In this document: piece by piece, positions 16,942-25,956 of the stretch
Layout of the letters: each line of letters opens with the position of its first letter
Position numbering within the stretch: the first letter of the stretch is position 1
Source: UPXZ01 sp047973025
GTDB lineage: Bacteria > Bacteroidota > Bacteroidia > Bacteroidales > Paludibacteraceae
DNA: 32,497 nt
Reading direction: 5' to 3'
Assembly (NCBI GenBank): GCA_047973025.1
Contig: JBKEBE010000089.1
Location: 1 to 32,497, forward strand
Made by a program: the position numbers and the translations under genes
The notes under the pieces: model-generated
The model's input: only the letters and a program-made list of their open reading frames with translations
What the model was told of the DNA's origin: nothing
The model's database searches: none

Positions 16942-19671
16942 ATGAGAATCAGCAACAAGGATATCAATTATTCGGACATCGGAGCCTTAGAAGCACTTTA
17001 CAAACAATACTTAGAAAACCCTGAAAATGTTGACGAAAGTTTTCGTTACTTCTTTCAAGGATTTGACTTAGCCGTTCAATATTTCCCGATTAAACAACAA
17101 CATTCTCATTCTGACCGAGAAGCAGGCATTTCTTTCAAGGAGATTAACGTAATGAATCTAATCAATGGTTACAGACGTCGCGGACATTTGTTTACCAAAA
17201 CCAACCCTGTTCGCCACAGACGAAGCTATACACCAACTTTATCGTTAGAAACATTCGATCTCTCTCCGGATGACTTGGATACCGAATTCGATGCCGGCAA
17301 GGAAGTGGGTATCGGACGGGCAAAATTACAGGAAATTGTTGCCCTTTTGGATGAAACGTATTGCCACTCCATCGGAGTCGAATATCGCTACATGACGAAA
17401 CCTGAAATCATCGAATGGCTTCAGAAAAAAATGGAGGGCTCTAAGAATAAAGAAGATTTTTCGAAAGAAGGCAAAGCGCACATTCTTGATAAATTAATCG
17501 AAGCATCTGGTTTGGAAGACTATATGCACCGAAAATACGTAGGGCAAAAGCGATTCTCCTTAGAAGGATCCGAAACAATTATTCCGGCGCTTGATGCGAT
17601 TATTGCCCATGGAGGAGAGTATGATGTAAACGACATTGTCATCGGCATGGCGCATCGCGGGCGGCTCAACGTGCTGACCAACATCATGAAGAAACCCTAC
17701 GAAGAAGTGTTTCGGGGGTTTACAGCACAACAATACAACAAAGAAATACTGTACGGCGATGTAAAATATCATTTAGGACACAACAATACCATCAATCGCC
17801 AAGGACGTGAAATTAAAATAAGCTTAGTACCCAACCCTTCTCATTTGGAGACTGTCGCGCCCGTGGTCGAAGGAATCGCGCGTGCAAAATTGGACAATGA
17901 ATATGATTCGCTGGATGATCAGGTACTCCCTATACTTATCCACGGAGATGCCGCCATTGCCGGGCAAGGAGTTGTGTATGAGACCATTCAGTTTTCCAAA
18001 CTACCCGGCTACAAAACCGGTGGTACTATTCATATTGTCATCAACAATCAGGTCGGTTTTACCACCAACTACATGCTGGCACGTTCGAGTACCTATTGTA
18101 CGGATATTGCCAAAGTTACGCAATCGCCTGTTTTTCATGTGAATGGAGACGACACGGAAGCCATGGTTTACGTGGCAAAATTGGCTTTGGAATTTCGCCA
18201 AGAGTTTAATATTGATGTTTTTATAGATTTGCTTTCTTACCGAAAATACGGACACAACGAAGGAGATGAACCCCGCTTTACGCAACCTACACTCTATGAT
18301 GTGATTGCAAAACACAAAAATCCGCGTGAGATTTATGCCGAAAAATTGATAGCGGAAGGTAGCCTATCCAAAGAAATTTATGATAAAAAAGTTACTGATT
18401 TTCAAGATCGATTGGACGCGTCCTACGATATTGCCAACGAAAGCACACTGACATCCATTCAACCATTCTTTGAGAAAAGATATGAAAAAATCCGCTTACC
18501 GCAGGCTGATGATTTTGAGAAAATAACACAAACAAAAATACCGAAAGAACTATTTTTGGATTTAGCTACAAGGATAACGACACTTCCGCAAGACAAACGA
18601 TTCTACAACAAAACGATACGTCTATTTGCTCAGCGTTTTTCGATGATAGAATCCGACTCCTACGACTGGGCGATGGGCGAATTGATGGCTTACGCTTCTT
18701 TAGCCAAGGAAAATTTTCCGGTGCGGTTGAGCGGACAAGATTCGGAACGGGGAACATTCTCGCATCGTCATGCCGAAATCGTTACGGTGGACGGAGAAGA
18801 AAAATATTTTCCGCTAAAAAATTTGGGCGGAGATTCCGCACCGGCTCGCGTGTATAATTCGCCACTGAATGAATACGGAGTTCTCGGATTTGAATACGGA
18901 TATGCGTTAGCGCAACCCTACGGACTAACCATTTGGGAAGCACAATTTGGCGATTTTTTCAACGTCGGACAGGTTATTGTTGACCAGTACATCTCTTCTG
19001 CGCAAGAAAAATGGGGCGTTAAAAACGGAATCGTCTTGTTCCTACCCCATTCCTACGAAGGACAAGGCGCCGAACATTCCAGCGGACGTATCGAACGTTT
19101 CTTGAATCTGTGTGCCAACTTCAATATGCAGGTAATCAATGCCACCACGCCGGCAAATCATTTCCATGCCATCCGCCGACAGCTACACCGAGACATCCGC
19201 GTACCGTTAATCGCCTTTACCCCCAAAAGTTTGCTACGGCATCCGGCGTGTACATCTACGATAGCTGACTTCACCGAAGGACATTTTCAAGAAATTATTC
19301 CCGATAAAGATTTGAAAACGCCGGACAAAGTAAAAAAAATACTGCTCTGTTCCGGAAAAATCTACTACGAATTAGCAGCAACACGCGAAGAAACGAAAGC
19401 GGAGCACGTAGCAATCATCCGAATCGAACAACTCTACCCATTCCCCAAAAAACAGTTGGACGAACTTTTGAAAGGGTATGATAAAAACGTAGAATTAGTC
19501 TGGGTACAGGAAGAACCGATGAACATGGGAGCCTGTTCATTCGTCAGACTACAGATGGAAGACTATCAGTTAAAAACAATCAGCCGTCCGGCAAGTGGCG
19601 TAACCGCCGAAGGACTTACGGCGATACACAAGGTAAATCAAGCTGCGATAATCAACGACGCGTTAAGTTGA
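16942..19671 (+). CDS. sucA: 2-oxoglutarate dehydrogenase E1 component
   Basis: 909 residues, close to the family's usual 900-950. The N-terminal segment YKQYLENPENVDESF is the E1o subunit-binding region, and GYRRRGHLFTKTNPV (77-91) and the YMHRKYVGQKRFSLEG stretch are typical. The thiamine-diphosphate motif runs from GDAA (335-338) to NN (368-369). IGMAHRGRLNVL and SLVPNPSHLE mark the active site. It decarboxylates 2-oxoglutarate and passes a succinyl group to the lipoyl domain of E2, encoded next (103 bases downstream). Many Bacteroidales rely on a ferredoxin oxidoreductase for this step, so a full E1/E2 pair is of interest. No E3 (lipoamide dehydrogenase) gene lies in the window. Confidence 0.97.
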   Translation: MRISNKDINYSDIGALEALYKQYLENPENVDESFRYFFQGFDLAVQYFPIKQQHSHSDREAGISFKEINVMNLINGYRRRGHLFTKTNPVRHRRSYTPTLSLETFDLSPDDLDTEFDAGKEVGIGRAKLQEIVALLDETYCHSIGVEYRYMTKPEIIEWLQKKMEGSKNKEDFSKEGKAHILDKLIEASGLEDYMHRKYVGQKRFSLEGSETIIPALDAIIAHGGEYDVNDIVIGMAHRGRLNVLTNIMKKPYEEVFRGFTAQQYNKEILYGDVKYHLGHNNTINRQGREIKISLVPNPSHLETVAPVVEGIARAKLDNEYDSLDDQVLPILIHGDAAIAGQGVVYETIQFSKLPGYKTGGTIHIVINNQVGFTTNYMLARSSTYCTDIAKVTQSPVFHVNGDDTEAMVYVAKLALEFRQEFNIDVFIDLLSYRKYGHNEGDEPRFTQPTLYDVIAKHKNPREIYAEKLIAEGSLSKEIYDKKVTDFQDRLDASYDIANESTLTSIQPFFEKRYEKIRLPQADDFEKITQTKIPKELFLDLATRITTLPQDKRFYNKTIRLFAQRFSMIESDSYDWAMGELMAYASLAKENFPVRLSGQDSERGTFSHRHAEIVTVDGEEKYFPLKNLGGDSAPARVYNSPLNEYGVLGFEYGYALAQPYGLTIWEAQFGDFFNVGQVIVDQYISSAQEKWGVKNGIVLFLPHSYEGQGAEHSSGRIERFLNLCANFNMQVINATTPANHFHAIRRQLHRDIRVPLIAFTPKSLLRHPACTSTIADFTEGHFQEIIPDKDLKTPDKVKKILLCSGKIYYELAATREETKAEHVAIIRIEQLYPFPKKQLDELLKGYDKNVELVWVQEEPMNMGACSFVRLQMEDYQLKTISRPASGVTAEGLTAIHKVNQAAIINDALS

Positions 19672-19774
19672 AAATATAGGTATTGTATCCTAAATATAGG
19701 CTGTATTTTACGAATGAACCGTTATTGACAGAAAAATTAAAGAGACACAAATTCCTATCAAAAGACATAGCATC

Positions 19775-21055
19775 ATGGCAATATTAGAAATAAAAGTACC
19801 CAGTCCAGGAGAATCTATTACACACGTAGAATTATACAAATGGTTGGTAAAAGATGGAGACGTGCTACAGAAAAACACGGAAATTGGCGAACTGGAGTCC
19901 GATAAAGCCACACTCACGTTGATTGCCGACGAAGCCGGAAAAATCGCGTTGCAAGCGAAAGAAGGCGACAGCCTTCTTGTTGGATCGGTGGCTTGTACCA
20001 TTGATACGTCTGTTCAACCCGAAACAGGTGAAGCAAAACCAGCTGAAAAACCGGTTGTCTCCAAAGAAGAAAAAATAGTTGAAATTGAAGTGAAAACTGA
20101 GCAACCCCCGAAAGAAGCACGTGATGAGAAAACGGCTCCTGCTCCCGCGGAATACGACTCTGTAAAAATCACACCGCTGGCACAACGTGTGATGGATGCA
20201 AACGATTTATCGGTTGAAGATGTCATCAATGGGTTACGTCGCTTGAAGCAATCCGATGTGGAAGCCGTACTTGCATCGGGAAATACCGCCGAGACTACTA
20301 CGAGCGGAATGAAAAAACCGATTAGCCGTGATTCCAAAACGGATCGGATGAGCAACCTGCGTCGAAAACTAAGCGAACGTCTCGTTTCCGTGAAAAATGA
20401 AACCGCCATGCTTACTACTTTTAACGAGGTAAACATGCAGCCCGTCATGGATTTGCGGAAGAAATACCAAGATAAATTTGTTGCTAAACACGGCATCAAG
20501 CTTGGTATGATGTCATTCTTTCTGAAGGCTTGCTCCATTGCCTTGCAAGAGTACCCCAGTGTAAATTCGATGATCGACGGCGAGAATACGACGACTTTTG
20601 ACTATGCCGATATTTCGGTAGCAGTAAGTACGCCCAAAGGATTGATGGTACCGGTTATCCGCAACGTGGAAAGCCTGGGATTAGCCGAAATAGAAAAAAC
20701 CATTGCACAGATGGCGGAAAAAGCGCGTTTGGGTAAGCTATCCATTCCGGAAATGACCGGCGGAACTTTTACGGTTACCAATGGTGGCGTGTTTGGTTCG
20801 ATGATGTCCACGCCGATTATCAATCCCCCACAGTCCGCTATTCTGGGGATGCACAACATCGTTGAACGTCCCATCGTGATGGATGGTCAAATTGTTGCCC
20901 GTCCGATGATGTACGTAGCACTCTCCTATGACCACCGCGTGATTGACGGTCGGGAATCCGTGAGTTTTCTTGTTCGTGTAAAACAACTTTTGGAAAATCC
21001 GACAGAGATGCTGTTTGGAAGTAGAAATGGCGAAAAATTGCTTCTCGAAATTTAG
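19775..21055 (+). CDS. sucB: Dihydrolipoyllysine-residue succinyltransferase (E2 of 2-oxoglutarate dehydrogenase)
   Basis: 426 residues. Single lipoyl domain (1-77) with the lipoylated Lys44 in ELESDKATL, an acidic/Pro-rich linker (85-125), the E1/E3-binding domain (about 128-170, ITPLAQRVMDAND), and a catalytic domain (about 195-426) with His387 and Asp391 in SYDHRVIDGRES. It transfers the succinyl group from E1 to CoA, giving succinyl-CoA. Co-transcription with sucA is likely. The intervening 103 bases contain a short direct repeat (AAATATAGG at 19672-19680 and 19692-19700) and no other structure. ATG at 19775 starts the lipoyl domain directly, so the start is secure. Confidence 0.96.
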   Translation: MAILEIKVPSPGESITHVELYKWLVKDGDVLQKNTEIGELESDKATLTLIADEAGKIALQAKEGDSLLVGSVACTIDTSVQPETGEAKPAEKPVVSKEEKIVEIEVKTEQPPKEARDEKTAPAPAEYDSVKITPLAQRVMDANDLSVEDVINGLRRLKQSDVEAVLASGNTAETTTSGMKKPISRDSKTDRMSNLRRKLSERLVSVKNETAMLTTFNEVNMQPVMDLRKKYQDKFVAKHGIKLGMMSFFLKACSIALQEYPSVNSMIDGENTTTFDYADISVAVSTPKGLMVPVIRNVESLGLAEIEKTIAQMAEKARLGKLSIPEMTGGTFTVTNGGVFGSMMSTPIINPPQSAILGMHNIVERPIVMDGQIVARPMMYVALSYDHRVIDGRESVSFLVRVKQLLENPTEMLFGSRNGEKLLLEI

Positions 21056-21119
21056 CTTTTCGAATGCAATAAACCCATTTGTTTCTCGTTCTTCATAGGT
21101 ACTTTCTAAGCACGGTAAC

Positions 21120-21800
21120 ATGTCGAGAAAACGTTTTTTCTTTTTTCTTTTATCTGTTTTATTGCTTACTTTTCCCAAAGTAAAGGCACAAGGTAATTTG
21201 CCGTTTGTAGATGACAAGACGGTTCATTTCGGATTCTCGTTGGGATTAAACTTTATGGATTTTGCCGTTATTCCATCATCGATAAGCGAAAATATCAACG
21301 TTACTTTCATCATACCCGGTTTTTCGGTAGGTGCTATTTCCGATTTACGGCTGAATCGCTACCTGAACCTGCGATTTACCCCCACATTGATGCTGAATCA
21401 GCGTAATCTCACATACTCAGACAGTACCGTAGCCAATTTGCTTTCCGTACCACTATATCTTCCTGTCTATCTGAAATACAGCTCGGAGAGAAAGCACAAT
21501 TTTCGTCCCTACCTGATTGCCGGCGGTGGTGCTTGGATAGATTGGGGACGAAACAAGGAAAAAACGGTGCTACTCAAGCCGTTTGATGCTTTGCTTGAGA
21601 TTGGGGCGGGTTGTGATATTTATTTTCCGTTCTTTAAACTCGCGCCGGAGCTCAAATTTTCTTTCGGGCTGAATAATATGCTTACCCCCTTGGACGAACG
21701 GGACGCCGGAGCATTGCTCAATCCACAAACCATCAAGCACACCGAATCCGTCCATAAATTGACTACCCGGATGATTTCGCTTACCTTTAATTTCGAGTAA
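21120..21800 (+). CDS. porT: PorT-family outer-membrane protein of the type IX secretion system
   Basis: 226 residues. Signal peptide (1-24, VKAQ), then an eight-strand beta-barrel pattern with alternating hydrophobic residues (FGFSLGLNFMDF near 38, YLNLRFTPTLMLNQRNLTY near 82, YLIAGGGAWIDWG near 127, LTFNFE at the end). The length and the VHFGFSLGLNFMDF start match PorT of Porphyromonas gingivalis, an outer-membrane protein needed for T9SS export and gingipain maturation. Two proteins with T9SS sorting domains are encoded in the same window. It follows sucB by 64 bases and faces meaB. The identification is from motif memory; a generic porin-family (outer-membrane beta-barrel) protein is the alternative. 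Confidence 0.85.
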   Translation: MSRKRFFFFLLSVLLLTFPKVKAQGNLPFVDDKTVHFGFSLGLNFMDFAVIPSSISENINVTFIIPGFSVGAISDLRLNRYLNLRFTPTLMLNQRNLTYSDSTVANLLSVPLYLPVYLKYSSERKHNFRPYLIAGGGAWIDWGRNKEKTVLLKPFDALLEIGAGCDIYFPFFKLAPELKFSFGLNNMLTPLDERDAGALLNPQTIKHTESVHKLTTRMISLTFNFE

Positions 21801-21818
21801 AAATAAGCGGTTTTTTAC
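21797..21818. terminator. Weak bidirectional terminator between porT and meaB
   Basis: GTAAAAA and TTTTTAC form a 7-bp AT-rich stem with an 8-base loop. It spans the ends of two convergent genes, starting in the porT stop region and covering the meaB stop codon. The A/T arms give T tracts on both strands. Confidence 0.45.
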
Positions 21819-22921
21819 AGAATCTCTTTGGATAAATAAGTGTCGAGTGCGACTTTGGCGGCGATAAACGAACTGATTTCATTACTCAAAACTTTTTCTT
21901 CAAGCATTTCAAGTAGAAATTTTATCTGTTCGTTGTTGTAAAAATCGCTTTTCAGTCTTTCGTTGATGCTCTCATACATCCAGTATTTGGACTGGCTGTT
22001 TCGCTTGCGGTCGAAGAAGTTGTTTCCCTTTACAAATTCCACGTATTTCGTTACCATATCCCACACTTCGGGAATACCGTTTTTTTCAGTCGAGGAGCAT
22101 GTAATTACGTCAGGTGTCCATCCGGATTCGGTAGCCGGAAAAAGATGAAGCGCGTTTTTGAACTGGTGGCGAGCCAATTGAGATTTTTCGACGTTGTTTC
22201 CATCGGATTTATTCACAGCAATCCCATCAGCCATTTCCATGATTCCGCGCTTGATACCTTGTAATTCATCGCCGGTTCCCGCCAATTGGATGAGTAAGAA
22301 GAAATCGACCATGGAGTGAACCGCTGTTTCGCTCTGTCCTACCCCTACCGTTTCTACAAAAATCGTATCGAATCCGGCAGCTTCACACAATATGATACTT
22401 TCACGCGTTTTACGGGCAACACCGCCCAACGAACCTGCCGACGGCGATGGGCGTATAAAGGCGTTTTTAGCTACGGAAAGTTCTTCCATACGCGTCTTGT
22501 CGCCAAGAATACTTCCTTTGGTACGTTCACTACTCGGGTCAATGGCGAGAACGGCTAATTTTCGTCCGGCATTGACCAATTGCATGCCAAGAGTTTCGAT
22601 AAAAGTACTTTTTCCGGCTCCGGGAACGCCCGTTATCCCAAGACGTATCGAATTGCCGGAATAAGGCAGGCATTTTTTGATAACGTTTTGAGCTATTTCC
22701 TGATGGGCGGGGAGCGCACTTTCAACCAACGTTACAGCTTGCCCCAATACGGCAACTTCTTGATTTAAAATGCCATTGACGTAATCATTTGCCGAGAAAT
22801 TTTGTTTGGTTCTTTTCGGTTTTCGGTAAGGATTTACGGTCGGAACACTTTCAACGCCTTCATTCACGTTTAACCCTTTGTAGTCGGGATTGTTTTCCGG
22901 ATGATGGTGTGTTGAATTCAT
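21815..22921 (-). CDS. meaB: Methylmalonyl-CoA mutase-associated GTPase MeaB
   Basis: 368 residues, within the ArgK/MeaB size range. Walker A is GVPGAGKST (98-106). Further GTPase motifs are the DPSS...KGSILGDKTRM switch region (about 128-145), VETVGVGQSE (Walker B and switch II) and VNKSDG (guanine recognition). MeaB gates cobalamin loading and protects methylmalonyl-CoA mutase from inactivation. The mutase converts succinyl-CoA to methylmalonyl-CoA on the way to propionate, which links this gene to the succinyl-CoA-forming sucAB beside it. The mutase genes are not in the window. The N-terminal 40 residues are polar, without a transit signal. Confidence 0.95.
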   Translation of the reverse strand: MNSTHHHPENNPDYKGLNVNEGVESVPTVNPYRKPKRTKQNFSANDYVNGILNQEVAVLGQAVTLVESALPAHQEIAQNVIKKCLPYSGNSIRLGITGVPGAGKSTFIETLGMQLVNAGRKLAVLAIDPSSERTKGSILGDKTRMEELSVAKNAFIRPSPSAGSLGGVARKTRESIILCEAAGFDTIFVETVGVGQSETAVHSMVDFFLLIQLAGTGDELQGIKRGIMEMADGIAVNKSDGNNVEKSQLARHQFKNALHLFPATESGWTPDVITCSSTEKNGIPEVWDMVTKYVEFVKGNNFFDRKRNSQSKYWMYESINERLKSDFYNNEQIKFLLEMLEEKVLSNEISSFIAAKVALDTYLSKEIL

Positions 22922-22943
22922 TGTACGGTTTGAATTTATTTAA

Positions 22944-22981
22944 AATAACAAAGACAAGCGTTTTGTTATTCAGCACTTGTC
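22944..22981 (-). other. Overlapping alternative hairpins in the meaB leader
   Basis: AATAACAAA (22944-22952) pairs with TTTGTTATT (22962-22970), a perfect 9-bp stem. GACAAG (22953-22958), in its loop, can pair with CTTGTC (22976-22981). The two pairings exclude each other sterically. They lie 23 bases before the meaB ATG and 12 after the stop of the DUF1573 gene. Confidence 0.4.
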
Positions 22982-22993
22982 CTTATTCTAAAG

Positions 22994-24094
22994 TTAGATT
23001 ACGGTAAAATCGGCAGTATATACTACCAATGAGCGGTTTGGATCATTCGTTTGTATCGAAAATGTTTTCTTGTAATTCCCTTTTTGTAAATATTTTGAAT
23101 CAATGTCAAGATGTAGATTCTCCGTTTTTCCACTTCGGATAGAAGCTTTGAGGGGATAGACGTTAACATCACTATTGTTATTAATGACGCGACGAATTTC
23201 AAGCGGATTGCTTCCTACATTTTTAACGGCGAATTTTCCACGTACTTTATTGCCTTTTTTAATTTTTCCGAGTACCAAATTCGTTGACTTTATTTCTAAA
23301 ATAGGGGCTTGGCGTTTTTCCGATGCGCTCATTCTTGAAAAATCTTCTATAACGTTTCCCGAAAGGCTTATTTTGTTGTCGTTGGTTTGTTTACTACCGT
23401 TCAACACGATACTAACGTCAGCGTTCAAAGGTCCCCACTCGGATGTTTTTTTAGAATCCATTGTAATTTCAATCACACCTTCCTGATTGGGTTGTAGTTT
23501 TTCGGGCTGTACTTTGGCTATTACGTAAGAAGGAACATCTGCTAATGAAATGGACATCTGCGATGATGAATTATTTCTGATTGAAATCGTGCGGGATGTA
23601 GCTGTTCCTTTGTCCACATTTCCAAAATGGATGGATTTACCGGTCAATCCCAGATTCCCGATATTTAAGGGGAAACTGTTTGAACTGCCGGACGTAGCCG
23701 AAGCAGTCGCTTTTGGAGTAACATTTCCGGAAATGATCAATTGTTCCATTTCGTTACTTGCGTTGGAATAAACGGTTACGACTTTCGAGAATGAGCCCGG
23801 ACGTCCCATCGGATTGTATGTCGCGGTTACTCTGCCTTTTTTGCCCGGCTCGACCGGGGTTCTCGTCCAATCCGGCGTGGTGCAACCACACGAGGCTGTT
23901 ACTCGTTGGATAACCAAAGGCGCGTTTCCGGTATTTGTAAATTCAAAAACATTTGACACGTTACCCTCTTCTTCCGCTATTTGTCCGAAGTCGTATTTGG
24001 CGTTAGAAAATGAAATAACTGCTTTTTGCGCAACTATATCAGCTACGAATGTACATAGAACAAGCGTAACTATAAAAGCAAATTTTCGAGTCAT
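22994..24094 (-). CDS. DUF1573 domain protein, exported
   Basis: 366 residues with a signal peptide (1-23, IVAQ). The DUF1573 core is at about 27-125 and contains the hallmark ASCGCTTPDW (67-76) with Cys69 and Cys71, followed by the VEPGKKGRV strand. A middle Ig-like repeat (about 150-245) and a C-terminal one (about 260-366, LGKIKKGNKVRGKF) resemble ASH-type domains. DUF1573 proteins are very common in Bacteroidota envelopes; no reaction is known to me. It is upstream of meaB on the same strand with a 72-base gap, so it could share its transcript. A -7 box lies at 24141-24148. Confidence 0.9.
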   Translation of the reverse strand: MTRKFAFIVTLVLCTFVADIVAQKAVISFSNAKYDFGQIAEEEGNVSNVFEFTNTGNAPLVIQRVTASCGCTTPDWTRTPVEPGKKGRVTATYNPMGRPGSFSKVVTVYSNASNEMEQLIISGNVTPKATASATSGSSNSFPLNIGNLGLTGKSIHFGNVDKGTATSRTISIRNNSSSQMSISLADVPSYVIAKVQPEKLQPNQEGVIEITMDSKKTSEWGPLNADVSIVLNGSKQTNDNKISLSGNVIEDFSRMSASEKRQAPILEIKSTNLVLGKIKKGNKVRGKFAVKNVGSNPLEIRRVINNNSDVNVYPLKASIRSGKTENLHLDIDSKYLQKGNYKKTFSIQTNDPNRSLVVYTADFTVI

Positions 24095-24140
24095 AATTAT
24101 CTCTGTTAAATTAGGTTTGTTTTGTTTTATGTTGAAAGCA

Positions 24141-24148
24141 CAAAATTA
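24141..24148 (-). promoter_or_regulatory. -7 box of the DUF1573 gene
   Basis: TAATTTTG on the minus strand matches TAnnTTTG, 47 bases upstream of the ATG at 24094. A -33-like TTTG (CAAA on the plus strand, 24173-24176) lies 24 bases further, a little far. Confidence 0.4.
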
Positions 24149-24221
24149 CAAAAAAAGTTTTTATGAAATTTACAAAAGTAATTTTATCGGTTTAAATAAG
24201 GTTAAATATGCCGGAAAAGTT

Positions 24222-24229
24222 TAATTTTG
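24222..24229 (+). promoter_or_regulatory. -7 box of the SMR/M20 gene pair
   Basis: TAATTTTG on the plus strand matches TAnnTTTG, with a leader of about 90 bases before the SMR ATG. No clear -33 TTG is seen. The leader was inspected for a guanidine riboswitch; none was recognised. Confidence 0.4.
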
Positions 24230-24328
24230 TCGTTTATTGTTAAATGTTAGATTCCCATTTTTCTTTACGGGTGGCGGTAATACAGTTTACAACTCGAAAG
24301 TGGATGATTAACAAAAAAATACTGACAG

Positions 24329-24655
24329 ATGAGTTGGATACTGTTGATAATAGCCGGACTTTTTGAAGTAGGTTTTGCTACTTGCCTCGGTAAGGCAAAA
24401 GAAACAACCGGAATTGAATCAATTTATTGGTACATCGGTTTTTTAGTTTGCTTAGGTGTGAGTATGCTTCTTCTTGTAAAAGTTACTCAAAAGCTGCCGA
24501 TTGGGACTGCATACGCGGTCTGGACAGGCATTGGTGCTGTTGGGACGGTCTTGGTCGGAATATTTGTATTTAAGGAACCTGCAACCTTTTGGCGGCTGTT
24601 TTTCATTACAACCTTAATCGCTTCTGTTATAGGGCTTAAGGTTGTGTCGAATTAG
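24329..24655 (+). CDS. SMR-family exporter, Gdx/SugE-like
   Basis: 108 residues with four membrane helices (about 3-21, 33-51, 58-77, 86-105), the size of small multidrug resistance transporters, which act as antiparallel dimers in the inner membrane. The essential proton-coupled Glu13 is present (AGLFEVGF). The block LPIGTAYAVWTGIGA (56-70) is the signature of the Gdx (SugE) subtype, known guanidinium exporters, rather than of EmrE. Compared with my memory of Gdx-Clo, Ser45 and Trp65 fit its substrate-site Ser42 and Trp62, but Trp16 is replaced by Phe. It precedes the M20 gene by 24 bases and is probably co-transcribed. Guanidinium export is inferred; quaternary-amine export is the alternative. 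Confidence 0.88.
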   Translation: MSWILLIIAGLFEVGFATCLGKAKETTGIESIYWYIGFLVCLGVSMLLLVKVTQKLPIGTAYAVWTGIGAVGTVLVGIFVFKEPATFWRLFFITTLIASVIGLKVVSN

Positions 24656-24679
24656 CGCACATAATAGGAAAATATAAAC

Positions 24680-25867
24680 ATGCTTCAAAGAATAAAACTA
24701 CACACCGAATCGGTTTACCCGAAAGTCGTCAAGCATTACCGCCATCTTCACGCTCATCCCGAACTATCTTATCAAGAATATAAAACGGCCGAATACGTAA
24801 AGCGAGAATTGGATTCGTTGAAGATTCCTTACCGTGCCGACATCGGCGGAACAGGCATTTTGGGACGAATAGCCGGGAAAAATCCAAGTAAAAAAATCAT
24901 TGCTCTTCGTGCCGATATGGACGCGCTACCCATTCAAGAAGCGGTGGATATTCCCCACAGATCGGTAAATGATAATGTGATGCACGCCTGTGGACATGAC
25001 GCTCACACTGCTTGCTTGTTAGGAGCTGCCGAGATTCTGAATAAGCTTAAAGACGCCTTTGAAGGTACGATACTATTGATATTTCAGCCGGGCGAAGAGT
25101 TGGCACCCGGAGGAGCCAATTTAATGCTTCGAGACGGTATATTTGATGAATTTAAACCGGAGATAATCATCGGGCAACACGTGTCGGAGGATTACCCGAC
25201 CGGGTCCATAGCTGTTCGGGAAGGTACTATCATGGCATCTGCTGACGAAATTCATTTGACCATTCGCGGGAAAGGCGGACATGGCGCGAAACCGCATCTT
25301 TGCAACGATACGGTACTGGCTGCCGGACAGACTATTGTCGCGTTGCAGCAGGTAAGAAGTCGCCTTTGCCCGCCACTCGTGCCGATGGTGTTGACTTTCG
25401 GGAAATTAATCGCGAACGGAGCTACGAATGTCATTCCGGACGAAGTAAAACTTTCGGGTACTTTTCGAACGTTTGATGAAAATTGGCGCGGAGAAGCTAA
25501 AATTCATATTCCGAGAATCATCGAAAAAACCTGTGAAGCCTTTGGGTGTACGGTGGAAATAAATATGCCTGACGGGTATCCATGTGTCGTCAATCATTCG
25601 GAAGTAACCCGAGAAGTTCGACTATTTGCCGAAGAGTTTTTAGGGTGGGAAAATGTTCTTGATTTCGACCAACGGCTGACTTCGGAAGATTTTGGCTTCT
25701 TTTCCCAGCTGTATCCTTCGTGTTTCTATCGTTTTGGTATCAAAGGAGAGAATTTTACAGGAAATTCACACAGTCCCACTTTCAGAGTGGACGAGAAAGC
25801 GTTACAGACCGGAGTAAGTGGATTGGCTTGGATCGCTTACCGATTTATGACGGAGAAGCGACACTAA
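24680..25867 (+). CDS. M20D-family metallo-amidohydrolase
   Basis: 395 residues, the usual M20D length. Metal and catalytic residues of the hippurate hydrolase/IAA-amino acid hydrolase group are present: Cys104 and His106 in HACGHDAH, Glu139-Glu140 in PGEE, His167 in GQHV and His364 near the C-terminus (GNSHSP). The RADMDALP motif (78-85) is intact and the dimerisation domain lies at about 187-300 (GKGGHGAKP). No signal peptide, so cytoplasmic. Such enzymes remove acyl groups from N-acyl amino acids or related amides. It follows the SMR exporter by 24 bases, which suggests a degradative enzyme paired with an exporter of the product; substrate unknown. Confidence 0.92.
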   Translation: MLQRIKLHTESVYPKVVKHYRHLHAHPELSYQEYKTAEYVKRELDSLKIPYRADIGGTGILGRIAGKNPSKKIIALRADMDALPIQEAVDIPHRSVNDNVMHACGHDAHTACLLGAAEILNKLKDAFEGTILLIFQPGEELAPGGANLMLRDGIFDEFKPEIIIGQHVSEDYPTGSIAVREGTIMASADEIHLTIRGKGGHGAKPHLCNDTVLAAGQTIVALQQVRSRLCPPLVPMVLTFGKLIANGATNVIPDEVKLSGTFRTFDENWRGEAKIHIPRIIEKTCEAFGCTVEINMPDGYPCVVNHSEVTREVRLFAEEFLGWENVLDFDQRLTSEDFGFFSQLYPSCFYRFGIKGENFTGNSHSPTFRVDEKALQTGVSGLAWIAYRFMTEKRH

Positions 25868-25956
25868 TTCTTGGGTTTTCTGTCAGTTAAAAAAAATTAC
25901 CGACAATTAATCTTTTTGCCAAAAAACAGGTCTAACTTGATATAAAATTGAAATCA

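Noticed and set aside
19672..19700. Direct repeat AAATATAGG twice between sucA and sucB
   Set aside because: Short, AT-rich and not linked to any promoter or hairpin.
22944..22981. H-type pseudoknot before meaB
   Set aside because: The a-b-a'-b' order is right, but there is no base between the second strand of the first stem and the second strand of the other, so the loop cannot span a 6-bp stem. Treated as alternative hairpins instead.
24230..24328. Possible guanidine riboswitch upstream of the Gdx-like exporter
   Set aside because: No pair of ACGR-loop hairpins (type II) and no recognisable type I or III core could be found in the leader.
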